DNA of 64,000 nucleotides from an uncultured Helicobacter sp. GTDB lineage: Bacteria > Campylobacterota > Campylobacteria > Campylobacterales > Helicobacteraceae. Both the position numbers and the translations under genes were made by a program. The notes beneath the pieces are model-generated. The model saw only the letters and a list, made by a program, of their open reading frames with translations, was not told the DNA's origin and ran no database searches. The stretch covers positions 5,429-69,428 of the forward strand of contig CALVBL010000008.1 in NCBI GenBank assembly GCA_944325775.1, given 5' to 3'. Shown here one piece after another: positions 40,843 through 49,032 of this stretch (positions are counted from its first letter, which is position 1; every line of letters starts with the position of its first letter).

Positions 40843-41262
40843 ATGGCAACCCGCACGCAAGCGCGCAATGCGGTACTTGGGATATTATACGCATACGATC
40901 TTGGCAATCACGCGAGCGCGAGTATGGAGGACGCCATACAGATCTTAGAAGAAAAAAAGATCCGCCACAAACAGCAAGAGTTTGCATTAGCCCTCCTTAA
41001 TGGCGTGCTCAAAAATCTCAATGCCCTTGACACACTTATCAACGCCCACCTCAAAGAGTGGGATCTCAGCCGACTCGGGCGGATTGAATGCTCGATCTTG
41101 CGGCTTGGAGCATACGAGCTGTGCTACACACAAACCGATGTGCCCATCGTGATCAATGAGGCGATAGAGCTAGGCAAAATGTATGGCGATGAAAACGCAC
41201 CAAAGCTCATCAATGGCGTGCTAGATTCTATACAAAAATCGCGCTCCAAGGACGCGCAATGA
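40843..41262 (+). CDS. nusB: Transcription antitermination factor NusB
   Basis: This 139-residue helical protein carries ATRTQARNAVLGILYAYD at the N-terminus, VINEAIELGKMYGDENAPK and FINGVLD-like LINGVLDSI near the C-terminus, typical of NusB. NusB with NusE binds boxA RNA on rRNA operons. It follows ribH by one base and overlaps pyrF by 4 bases (ATGA). Confidence 0.94.
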   Translation: MATRTQARNAVLGILYAYDLGNHASASMEDAIQILEEKKIRHKQQEFALALLNGVLKNLNALDTLINAHLKEWDLSRLGRIECSILRLGAYELCYTQTDVPIVINEAIELGKMYGDENAPKLINGVLDSIQKSRSKDAQ

Positions 41263-41957
41263 ACACACCAAAGCTGTGTGTCGCACTCGATAGAGAATCT
41301 AGATCCGCCAATCTTGAACTTGTGCGCTCACTTCGAGCTCACAGCGCGGATTTGTGGCTCAAAATCGGTTTGAGGAGCTTTGTGCGTGATGGCAAGGAGT
41401 TTTTGCAAGAATTGCGCGAAATAGGGGATTTTAAGCTTTTTTTGGATCTCAAGCTCTATGATATCCCAAACACTATGCTCGATACTTTTGGTGAGATTCA
41501 TGCTTTAGGCGTGGATATGCTCACTATCCATGCTAGCAGCGGACGAGAAGCGATGAAATCACTCGCACAATACCGATGTGCGCACCCTGATTCACCGCGT
41601 ATCTTAGCGGTTACTGCGCTCACAAGCTTTGGGGAGGAAGAGTTTGGAGAGATTTACAATGCTCCAATCCTTAATCAAGCGCACAAAATGGCTGTGCTGG
41701 CGTATGAAAGTGGGTGCGATGGCGTGGTGTGTTCGTGCTTTGAAACCCAAGCTATCAAACAATCCACACACTCCTCATTTATCGCGCTCACGCCCGGGAT
41801 TCGTCCATTTGGCGAGGAAAGCAGCGATCAGAAGCGCGTGGCGGATGTGGCGTTTGCCAAACGCGTGGGAAGCGATTTTATCGTTGTTGGACGCCCGATT
41901 TATAAGGCACAAGATCCTAAAGGTGTGGTGGAGAGGATTTTAGAGCTTATTATTTAA
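41259..41957 (+). CDS. pyrF: Orotidine 5'-phosphate decarboxylase
   Basis: The 232-residue protein is PyrF, the last step of UMP synthesis. LCVALDRES, KIGLRSFV, FLDLKLYDIPNTM with the D-K-x-x-D catalytic chain, and IALTPGIRPFG with VVGRPIY are conserved. It overlaps nusB by 4 bases. Immediately after its stop codon, 3 bases away, a perfect 12-bp inverted repeat begins. No gene follows for 460 bases. Confidence 0.95.
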   Translation: MNTPKLCVALDRESRSANLELVRSLRAHSADLWLKIGLRSFVRDGKEFLQELREIGDFKLFLDLKLYDIPNTMLDTFGEIHALGVDMLTIHASSGREAMKSLAQYRCAHPDSPRILAVTALTSFGEEEFGEIYNAPILNQAHKMAVLAYESGCDGVVCSCFETQAIKQSTHSSFIALTPGIRPFGEESSDQKRVADVAFAKRVGSDFIVVGRPIYKAQDPKGVVERILELII

Positions 41958-41960
41958 TTT

Positions 41961-41990
41961 ACACAAGTTTTGTTATGGCAAAACTTGTGT
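41961..41990 (+). terminator. Perfect 12-bp inverted repeat after pyrF
   Basis: ACACAAGTTTTG at 41961-41972 pairs with CAAAACTTGTGT at 41979-41990 around TTATGG, 3 bases after the pyrF stop codon. No T run follows. It forms the first block of dispersed repeat copy A. Confidence 0.55.
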
Positions 41991-42055
41991 ATCGCTCGTG
42001 CGGAATGAATCCGCCCTTCGCTCCGCTTACGCGTGCATACAGCAGATTTTTCAGC
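41961..42055 (+). repeat. Dispersed non-coding repeat, copy A, downstream of pyrF
   Basis: It shares AGTTTTGYTATGGCAAA, TTGTGTATCG, CTCCGCTT and CGTGCATACAGCAG with copy B after ilvA. The variable middle can form a different small hairpin (GCGGA/TCCGC). The element is not coding and its orientation is the same as the upstream gene in both copies. Confidence 0.7.
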
Positions 42056-42384
42056 AAGATTATAGAATCTAAGTCTGAATCCACCTGTGAATCTTGCTCT
42101 TGGCTTTGCCTCTTGGCATTCTAGGATTTGATTGTGAAACTGCGGCTTTTCCTTGTTTTCTAAAGAAGCTGTGCGTTGAGATGAGATGCGGAAGCGAAGT
42201 GACCAAATCCCAGAGGGCAAATGTGGGTTGCAAGGAAAGTGAGGGAATTGCCTTAGTGGTAATGACCGGTGCGCTTTTTCGCCGCTCCCGCATTTATCGC
42301 TCCTTGGCTTGCTGTTGTGAGTGCAGCGAAACAAAAGCCCAATGTCTTAATCATTAAAGAATCTAGATTCACTAAAATCTGTGT

Positions 42385-42390
42385 TACAAT
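42385..42390 (+). promoter_or_regulatory. Probable -10 box of the coaD-tmk-comFC operon
   Basis: TACAAT in CTGTGTTACAATG, 28 bases before the coaD ATG. Confidence 0.55.
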
Positions 42391-42417
42391 GTTATCATTG
42401 CGCACAAAAGGAGCATT

Positions 42418-42927
42418 ATGCACAAGATAGCCATATACCCCGGGACCTTTGATCCCATCACCAACGGACATTTGGACATTATCAAACGATGTGTGGGGAT
42501 TTTTGATACAGTCATCGTCGCAGTGGCAAAAAACCAGAGCAAACACCCGATGTTTGACCTATCTCAACGCCTTGAAATGATACGCCTTGCGTTAGATTCT
42601 ATGCGTGGTGTGGAAGTAGAAGGATTTGATTGTCTCTTGGCAGATTTTGCTAGACAAAAAGGCTCAAATGTGCTCATACGCGGGCTTAGAGCGGTGAGTG
42701 ATTTTGAGTACGAACTCCAGCTAGGCTATACCAACACCTCACTTAATCCCGCGCTTGATACGATGTATTTTATGCCAAGCCTGCAGCATGCCTTCATCAG
42801 CTCTTCTGTAGTGCGCTCTATCATCATCTACGATGGGCAAATCTCCCATATGGTGCCCCAAGCCGTGTGCGCATATATCCAAGAGCTACGAGGCACACAA
42901 GGTATGAATAAAGGCGGTGAGCAATGA
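42418..42927 (+). CDS. coaD: Phosphopantetheine adenylyltransferase
   Basis: This 169-residue protein has the nucleotidyltransferase N-terminus IYPGTFDPITNGHLDII (the T/HxGH motif), with FMPSLQHAFISSSVVRSI later. It makes dephospho-CoA from phosphopantetheine and ATP. AAAAGGAGC precedes the ATG. It overlaps tmk by 4 bases, and the order coaD-tmk-comFC matches H. pylori. Confidence 0.95.
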   Translation: MHKIAIYPGTFDPITNGHLDIIKRCVGIFDTVIVAVAKNQSKHPMFDLSQRLEMIRLALDSMRGVEVEGFDCLLADFARQKGSNVLIRGLRAVSDFEYELQLGYTNTSLNPALDTMYFMPSLQHAFISSSVVRSIIIYDGQISHMVPQAVCAYIQELRGTQGMNKGGEQ

Positions 42928-43553
42928 GTATGCAGGAGTTTTCCACCAGCACGAGTGGCTTGTATATCGCACTTGAGGGCATTGACACTTCGGGCAAAAG
43001 CACGCAGATAGAGGCGTTGCGTGTGCACTATCCCCAAGCCCTCATCACCAAAGAGCCCGGTGGCAGTAAGATAGGGCAGGATATACGCGAGCTTATCCTC
43101 CACACGCCTGATCTTGATAGATTCTGTGAGTTTTTTTTGTTTTTGGCAGATCGTGCCCAGCATTACCACGAAGTGCTAAAGCCAAGCTTAGATTCACACA
43201 AGCTCGTGATTTCAGACCGCACACTCATCTCTGGGGTCGCGTATGCGCGGGATATACCCCAAGCCATCGAGTATAATCACACGGCTATCAGAGGCTTAAA
43301 GCCACATCTGTGCGTGCTGCTACTGCTTGATGAGGCAAACCTAAGGGCGCGCTTAGGACAAAAGACCCATGACAAAATCGAGGAGCGCGGTATCGCGTAT
43401 ATGTTGGAGATTCAGGAGCGATTGCAGAGGTTTTGCGCGCTTTTGGGAGTGCGCACGCTTGAGATAGACGCCACTCTGCCGCCAGAGCGTATCACGCAAA
43501 TGATCGTGCGCGAGGTGGATTTGCTAGAGCTAGATTCAGTGGAATTAGGCTAG
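42924..43553 (+). CDS. tmk: Thymidylate kinase
   Basis: The 209-residue protein phosphorylates dTMP. P-loop EGIDTSGKST lies near residues 18-27, KEPGGSKIGQDIREL is the substrate-binding loop, and VISDRTLISGVAYA the DR-Y motif. The first 12 residues are variable, so M3 is a possible alternative start. It overlaps coaD by 4 bases and precedes comFC. Confidence 0.94.
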   Translation: MSMQEFSTSTSGLYIALEGIDTSGKSTQIEALRVHYPQALITKEPGGSKIGQDIRELILHTPDLDRFCEFFLFLADRAQHYHEVLKPSLDSHKLVISDRTLISGVAYARDIPQAIEYNHTAIRGLKPHLCVLLLLDEANLRARLGQKTHDKIEERGIAYMLEIQERLQRFCALLGVRTLEIDATLPPERITQMIVREVDLLELDSVELG

Positions 43554-43570
43554 GCGGGTTGCTCAAAGCC

Positions 43571-44158
43571 ATGCGCTGCCTTGTGTGTGAGAATCTAAGC
43601 CTAAAACTCCTCTGCCAGCACTGCTTAGATTCACTTCCCTTACGCCCCACCTCGCGCGTGCTAGAGTGTGGTTTGAGTGTGCATAGCTTTTTTGGGCTAA
43701 ACGACATCGCGCCCATTATCCACAGCAAATACCACATTTTTGGTTCGCGTATCCTATCGCGCTTATCAGGGCATTGTGCGCGATATTTTTTTGCTAAAGT
43801 CGATATTCCCGCGCATACTACTGCTATAGGCTTAGATGATCTCCCTAGGAAGCACTACGCACACACCGCGATCATCGTGCGTGCGTTTTGTCGGGCTTCT
43901 GGTGGGGTGTTGCGCCCTAGCTATGGCACACTCATCGCTTCAAACCCCATAAGCTACGCGGGCAAGAGCCTTGAGTTTCGTCAGAGCAATCCGCGCAACT
44001 TCGTGTATAAGCCAAAGATTCACAAACCCGATATGGGGGTTATCCTCTTTGATGATATTATCACTTCTGGACTCACACTCACACAAGCCTATGAGTGTCT
44101 TAACGCGCATAATGTGAGGGTGTTATTTGCTATCACCTTAGCAGATGCGAAGTTTTAG
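43571..44158 (+). CDS. comFC: ComF-family phosphoribosyltransferase-like competence protein
   Basis: The protein of about 195 residues starts MRCLVCENLSLKLLCQHC, a four-cysteine zinc finger, and has SYAGKSLEFRQSNPRNF and LFDDIITSGLTLTQA, the PRPP-type loop. ComFC is needed for natural transformation in Helicobacter, with single-stranded DNA handling in the cytoplasm. The TTG at 43559 is an alternative start, but the zinc finger begins at the ATG at 43571. It follows tmk, as in H. pylori. Confidence 0.9.
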   Translation: MRCLVCENLSLKLLCQHCLDSLPLRPTSRVLECGLSVHSFFGLNDIAPIIHSKYHIFGSRILSRLSGHCARYFFAKVDIPAHTTAIGLDDLPRKHYAHTAIIVRAFCRASGGVLRPSYGTLIASNPISYAGKSLEFRQSNPRNFVYKPKIHKPDMGVILFDDIITSGLTLTQAYECLNAHNVRVLFAITLADAKF

Positions 44159-44236
44159 CACATTAGCTCATATGACTTAGGTCAAATTTCGCAGAATCTC
44201 CGCACCATCGTGTATCGCATTGATGAAAAAATGTGT

Positions 44237-44242
44237 TACAAT
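44237..44242 (+). promoter_or_regulatory. Probable -10 box of pheS-pheT
   Basis: TACAAT in ATGTGTTACAATTAGG, 60 bases before the pheS GTG. Confidence 0.55.
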
Positions 44243-44301
44243 TAGGCTTTCCTTATCAAAACCTAAATACAAATTAACAGCCAAGACAGAAAGGGTAAGA
44301 T

Positions 44302-45315
44302 GTGCTAGTAGAGATCGAAAAACTAGAGCAAGAAATACAGCAGGATTTTCACAATATCAAAACAACAGAGCAGTTAGAAAATCTCCGTGTCCAGATCGTG
44401 GGCAAAAAGGGCAGGCTCACCGCGTGTTTTAGTGCCCTGCGGGACTTGGAGCCAGAGGCTAAAAAGCAAGTAGCCCAAAAGCTCAATGTGCTAAAAGAGA
44501 GCTTTGAATCTCTGTATGAGAGTAAAAAGCAAGCCCTAAGCACTGCCAAGCTCAACGCCCAGCTAGAGCAAGAATACATTGATGTTTCACTTTTTAACAC
44601 TCTTAAATCCAAATCCCTAGGGCACCCCATTGCGCAGGTGCTCGATAGAATCATAGAGTATTTTGTCAATATGAATTTTTCTATCCAAAGCGGTCCTTTA
44701 ATCGAGGATGATTTTCACAACTTCGAGGCACTCAATCTCCCCAAATTCCACCCAGCTAGAGATATGCAAGATACATTTTATTTTAAAGATTCTCTATTGC
44801 TGCGCACGCACACTTCCCCCGTGCAAATCCGCACGATGGAGACGCACTCTCTGCCTATACGCGTCATCGCCCCCGGTAGCGTGTTTCGCAGGGATTACGA
44901 TCTCACGCACTCGCCGATGTTCCATCAGATCGAGGGGCTTGTGGTCGATGAGGCGGGCAAGGTTAGCTTTGCCAATCTCAAATTTATCTTAGAGGATTTT
45001 TTGCGCTATATTTTTGGCGATGTGCGCGTGCGATTCCGAGCGAGCTTTTTTCCTTTTACTGAGCCAAGTGCGGAAGTGGATATATCGTGCGTGTTTTGTG
45101 AGGGCACAGGCTGCAGGGTGTGCTCACACACAGGGTGGCTAGAGGTGCTAGGCTGTGGCGTGGTGCATAGCAATGTCTTCAAAGCCGTGGGCTATGAAAA
45201 TGTCAGCGGATACGCCTTTGGGCTGGGTGTGGAGCGATTTGCAATGCTCATTCATAGGGTGAATGACTTGCGGAGTTTTTTTGAGACAGATTTACGAGTA
45301 TTGGAGCAGTTTTAG
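44302..45315 (+). CDS. pheS: Phenylalanyl-tRNA synthetase alpha subunit
   Basis: The 337-residue protein starts at GTG 44302, with AAGGG ten bases before it. An N-terminal coiled coil (about 4-90) precedes the class II catalytic core: motif 2 RVIAPGSVFRRDYD and motif 3 AFGLGVERFAML are complete. PheS with PheT charges tRNA-Phe. No ATG fits the same start. It is directly followed by pheT with no gap. Confidence 0.96.
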   Translation: MLVEIEKLEQEIQQDFHNIKTTEQLENLRVQIVGKKGRLTACFSALRDLEPEAKKQVAQKLNVLKESFESLYESKKQALSTAKLNAQLEQEYIDVSLFNTLKSKSLGHPIAQVLDRIIEYFVNMNFSIQSGPLIEDDFHNFEALNLPKFHPARDMQDTFYFKDSLLLRTHTSPVQIRTMETHSLPIRVIAPGSVFRRDYDLTHSPMFHQIEGLVVDEAGKVSFANLKFILEDFLRYIFGDVRVRFRASFFPFTEPSAEVDISCVFCEGTGCRVCSHTGWLEVLGCGVVHSNVFKAVGYENVSGYAFGLGVERFAMLIHRVNDLRSFFETDLRVLEQF

Positions 45316-47706
45316 ATGATTATCACAAAGCATTTGTTGTCAAAGTTTGTCGATGTGGGCGCGATTTCGTGCGAGCAGCTTTGTGCGCGGCTAAATAGCA
45401 TTGGCTTAGAAGTAGAGAGCCTCACGCATATCGAGATCCCGCACAAAGTCGTGGTGGGCAAGGTAGTGGGCAAATCCGCGCACCCAAATGCCGATAAGCT
45501 TAGCGTGTGTGAAGTCGATGTGGGCTCTAGCGTGCTCCAAATCGTGTGTGGCGCGCAAAATGTCGCTAAAGATCAGTTTGTGGCTGTGGCACTAGAGGGT
45601 GCAGTGGTGTGTAATGCCAAGGGCGAGAGGCTAGAGATTAAGCGCGCAAAACTGCGCGATGTGGAGAGCTGTGGAATGCTGTGCTCAAGCACAGAGCTAG
45701 GGTTGCCAAAGACAAATGAGGGCATTATGGTGCTAGATAAAAGTGCTGGCACGCTCACGCTAGGCAAAGAATTGCGAGAGCTAGAGCTTTTTAATAACTA
45801 TGTGATTGAGGTATCCATCACACCAAATCGGGGGGATTGCCTTAGCGTGCTGGGCATTGCGCGCGATATTAGTGCGTGCTTTGACTTGCGTCTAAAGACT
45901 ATCAGTGATACGGATAATATCCTAAGCATAGGGCTTGGACGCGTGCTTGGCGTGCTCGCAGAAAACAAGCTCTATTCGCACCTGCTCTATCGGATTGTGG
46001 AGATAAAGGAGCTCTATACACCCCTATCTATGGCGTTAATCCTCGCATATATGGATACACTTAAAAGCAATGCTCTGCAAAACTTCCTCGAATACGCCAC
46101 CTATATGACGGGTGTGATCCTCAATGCCTATCGACTCGATGAGTGCCGATTGCGCGGTGCAGAGGCAAACTCTCTGCAGGCGCAACTCTATGTCAAAAAA
46201 GAAGAATCTGGCGTAGAGATCGTGTGTGCGCAAGATAAGATTCTCTCACGCATTGGGATCGCACACGATGAAATCACTTGCAATATCAAATCCGAGATTC
46301 TAATCCTTGAAGCGAGCTATGTCCCACCACTCACGATTTCAGAGATCATCTATCAGAGCAAGGTGGAGTGTAAAAATACCCTAGTGTATAGAAGCACGCG
46401 CGGGAGCAACCCAAACCTTGATCAAGGTATGAATTTCTTGTGCCAAAGTATGCTGGAATATTGCGATGTGCTACTATACTCTGGCACGCATAATATCACC
46501 CACCACACGCAAGATCGCAAGATCAAAACAACCTTCCAAACCATCAATCACATTATCGGTAATATCCTAAGCCGCGAGGAGATGACAGAGATCCTCAAAC
46601 GGCTCAATTTCGAAATCGATGTGACTTGTGATGAAAATTTCTTTATGGTGACTGTGCCAAACTACCGCCACGATATAGACAATATGCAAGATCTTGCCGA
46701 GGAGATTTTGCGCATTTATGGCATAGATTCTATCCAGCCAAAGCCCCTAGAGTTTAGAGAATCTCTCGCGCTCAATGCGCATTATGGATTTTACAAATAC
46801 CGCAGACGCCTAGCTAACGCACTCCTAGCACAAGGGCTTTATGAGTGTATCCATTATGTATTTGCCTCATCTAAGGAACTTGAAGAATACGGCTTGGCGC
46901 AGATAGATTCTCATCTTGCACTGTTAAATCCCATCGTCTCCGAGCTAGATACATTGCGCACGAGCCTCATTCCCCATATGATCGCAAGTGCTAAGCGCAA
47001 CCTCAATCTAGGCTACAAAAGCATCGGACTCTTTGAAATCGGCGCAGTGTATAACCAAAAGCGCGAGCAAAGTGAGCGGCTCAATGTCTTTGTCTGCGGG
47101 GATAAAGAAGGCGAACACTACCCCTATCCCAAAGGGCAAAAATGGGATATTTTTAACTTTAGCGCGCTGATAAAGGGTGCCATAGGCGACTTTAGCCTAC
47201 AAAACACGCTAGACCACCCGCACAAAGCCCAAAATTTCGCTAGATTTGGCTTGTGTAGTGATGCGCATATCCTCCACCCCTACCAAAGTGCGTTTGTATA
47301 TCAGGGCGATGTATGTATAGGATTTATCGCTAAGCTCCACCCCAAGCTTGAGTTACCCCAAAGCTTTGTGTGTGAGATAGAGCTCGATCACACACCCCAA
47401 ACCCTAGCCTATGCTAAGGAGTTTTCTAAATACCAAAAATCCCAGCGCGACCTCACTGTGCTCATAGATTCACAAATCGCGTTTTATCGTATCCGCGAGG
47501 CGATACTTGCAGCCAAGATCCCTTATTTGCTCAATGTCTATCCTATGGATATTTTTACCCAAGGGCTAGATTCACAAGTCGCGCTAAGCATACGACTTAT
47601 ACTCCAATCTATGGACAAAACCCTGCAAGAGCAGGATTTGCTTGATGCGACACAAAGCGTGCTCAATATGCTAGAGCAGAGTTTTGGTGCGAAACTCAAG
47701 GTGTGA
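45316..47706 (+). CDS. pheT: Phenylalanyl-tRNA synthetase beta subunit
   Basis: This 796-residue protein has the EMAP-type tRNA-binding domain (about 40-150, with ADKLSVCEVDVG), a B3/B4 editing region, the B5 DNA-binding-like domain, the catalytic-like domain and a C-terminal ferredoxin-like anticodon domain (about 700-796, SKYQKSQRDLTVLID). Length is normal. The ATG adjoins the pheS stop, and the GTG of aroA overlaps its end by 4 bases. Confidence 0.96.
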   Translation: MIITKHLLSKFVDVGAISCEQLCARLNSIGLEVESLTHIEIPHKVVVGKVVGKSAHPNADKLSVCEVDVGSSVLQIVCGAQNVAKDQFVAVALEGAVVCNAKGERLEIKRAKLRDVESCGMLCSSTELGLPKTNEGIMVLDKSAGTLTLGKELRELELFNNYVIEVSITPNRGDCLSVLGIARDISACFDLRLKTISDTDNILSIGLGRVLGVLAENKLYSHLLYRIVEIKELYTPLSMALILAYMDTLKSNALQNFLEYATYMTGVILNAYRLDECRLRGAEANSLQAQLYVKKEESGVEIVCAQDKILSRIGIAHDEITCNIKSEILILEASYVPPLTISEIIYQSKVECKNTLVYRSTRGSNPNLDQGMNFLCQSMLEYCDVLLYSGTHNITHHTQDRKIKTTFQTINHIIGNILSREEMTEILKRLNFEIDVTCDENFFMVTVPNYRHDIDNMQDLAEEILRIYGIDSIQPKPLEFRESLALNAHYGFYKYRRRLANALLAQGLYECIHYVFASSKELEEYGLAQIDSHLALLNPIVSELDTLRTSLIPHMIASAKRNLNLGYKSIGLFEIGAVYNQKREQSERLNVFVCGDKEGEHYPYPKGQKWDIFNFSALIKGAIGDFSLQNTLDHPHKAQNFARFGLCSDAHILHPYQSAFVYQGDVCIGFIAKLHPKLELPQSFVCEIELDHTPQTLAYAKEFSKYQKSQRDLTVLIDSQIAFYRIREAILAAKIPYLLNVYPMDIFTQGLDSQVALSIRLILQSMDKTLQEQDLLDATQSVLNMLEQSFGAKLKV

Positions 47707-49031
47707 GGGTGCAAATGCGCAACACAAAAATTACAAAAGCACAAAAATTCTCTGCTACCATAGCCAATATCGCGGCGGATAAGTCCATTTCACATCGTTG
47801 TGCGATGTTTGCACTTTTGTGCGATGGCGCGTGCGAGGTGGAGAACTATCTACTAGGCGAGGATACACTCCACACCCTTGCTATCGCGCGCCAGCTTGGA
47901 CTATCAGTAGAGCAGCTCTCCCCTACTCTTATGAGATTTATCCCTCCTAAAAGTGGCATCACAGAGCCAAGCGATGTGCTTGATTGTGGCAATGCTGGGA
48001 CTGGTATGCGCCTATATGCCGGACTTTTAGCAGGAGTGAAAGGGTATTTTGTGCTAAGTGGCGATAAATATCTCAACAAACGCCCAATGAAGCGTATCAT
48101 CGAGCCACTCACCAGCATTGGTGGCAAGATCTATGGACGTTGTGAGAACTCATTCGCGCCTTTAAGCATTATTGGCGGGGAGCTGCAGTCATTCACATAT
48201 CGCAGCAACGTGGCTTCCGCGCAGGTCAAGAGCGCGATGATTCTTGCCGGGCTGTATGCCAATGGGCGCTGTAGCTTTAGCGAGCCACTCCTAAGTCGTG
48301 ATCACACCGAGCGTATGCTATCGGGTATGGGCGTGGAGTTTGATACTTGGAACGATGAGCAGGGCGCACATCTTCACTTCATGCCTCTTGCGAGCTCTCA
48401 AAAGCTTAGATCCTTTAAGATTCATATCCCTGCTGATCCTTCTAGTGCATTTTATTTCGCTCTAGCGGCGTGTATTGTGCCAGATTCACACATAATGCTA
48501 GAAAATGTCCTACTCAACCCCACGCGCATAGAAGCCTTTGAAGTGCTCAAAAAAATGGGTGCTAATATTTCCTACACTCTCAAAAGCTCTCAATACGAGG
48601 ATATCGGCGATATTGAGGTGCGCTCCGCACCGCTTAAAGCGGTAGAGGTGAGAGATAATATCGCGTGGCTTATCGATGAGATCCCAGCGCTTGCCATTGC
48701 CTTTGCGTGCGCCAAAGGCACGAGCACCGTGCGCAATGCCAAGGAGCTACGCGTCAAAGAATCTGATAGGATCGCCGCGAGCATTGCAGGATTACGCGCA
48801 ATGGGCATAGAGTGCGAAGAATTTGATGATGGCTTTAGCGTGCGCGGCGGGGAGTTAAAGAGTGCTAGCGTGAATTCACACGGTGATCATCGGATCGCGA
48901 TGAGTTTTGCGATAGCTGGGCTTATATGCGGTGTGGAGATAGTTGATAGCGCGTGCATTGATGTGTCTTTTCCTAACTTTTTGGAGCTTCTCTCCACGAT
49001 CACACGCGTAGATTCTGTGCAGATTGCCTAA
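47703..49031 (+). CDS. aroA: 3-Phosphoshikimate 1-carboxyvinyltransferase (EPSP synthase)
   Basis: The 442-residue protein has ADKSISHRCAMFA near residues 25-37 (Lys/Ser/Arg substrate contacts), DCGNAGTGMR, and LRVKESDRIAAS, the signatures of AroA. It joins shikimate 3-phosphate to PEP in chorismate synthesis. The frame starts at GTG 47703, which overlaps pheT by 4 bases; the ATG at 47715 is an alternative. The order pheS-pheT-aroA followed by ispH resembles H. pylori except for the inserted asparaginase. Confidence 0.95.
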   Translation: MRVQMRNTKITKAQKFSATIANIAADKSISHRCAMFALLCDGACEVENYLLGEDTLHTLAIARQLGLSVEQLSPTLMRFIPPKSGITEPSDVLDCGNAGTGMRLYAGLLAGVKGYFVLSGDKYLNKRPMKRIIEPLTSIGGKIYGRCENSFAPLSIIGGELQSFTYRSNVASAQVKSAMILAGLYANGRCSFSEPLLSRDHTERMLSGMGVEFDTWNDEQGAHLHFMPLASSQKLRSFKIHIPADPSSAFYFALAACIVPDSHIMLENVLLNPTRIEAFEVLKKMGANISYTLKSSQYEDIGDIEVRSAPLKAVEVRDNIAWLIDEIPALAIAFACAKGTSTVRNAKELRVKESDRIAASIAGLRAMGIECEEFDDGFSVRGGELKSASVNSHGDHRIAMSFAIAGLICGVEIVDSACIDVSFPNFLELLSTITRVDSVQIA

Positions 49032-49032
49032 G

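Larger units (their letters stand above)
41958..42417. other. 460-bp non-coding gap between pyrF and coaD
   Basis: It contains the repeat copy A, then a block at about 42070-42350 with no convincing frame in any direction, with the palindrome GAATCTAGATTC (42359-42370) and the coaD promoter at the end. Open frames exist there on both strands but none has a ribosome site or a recognised motif; it may be a degraded gene. Confidence 0.5.

Noticed and set aside
42069..42357. Overlapping open frames on both strands after pyrF
   Set aside because: Neither has a ribosome site or known motif, so I list the stretch as non-coding.
43131..43138. T8 run in tmk (and a similar T8 at 49465-49472 in the asparaginase gene)
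   Set aside because: Both are explained by Phe-Phe-Leu codons in conserved stretches; T8 tracts of this type are common in AT-rich genes.
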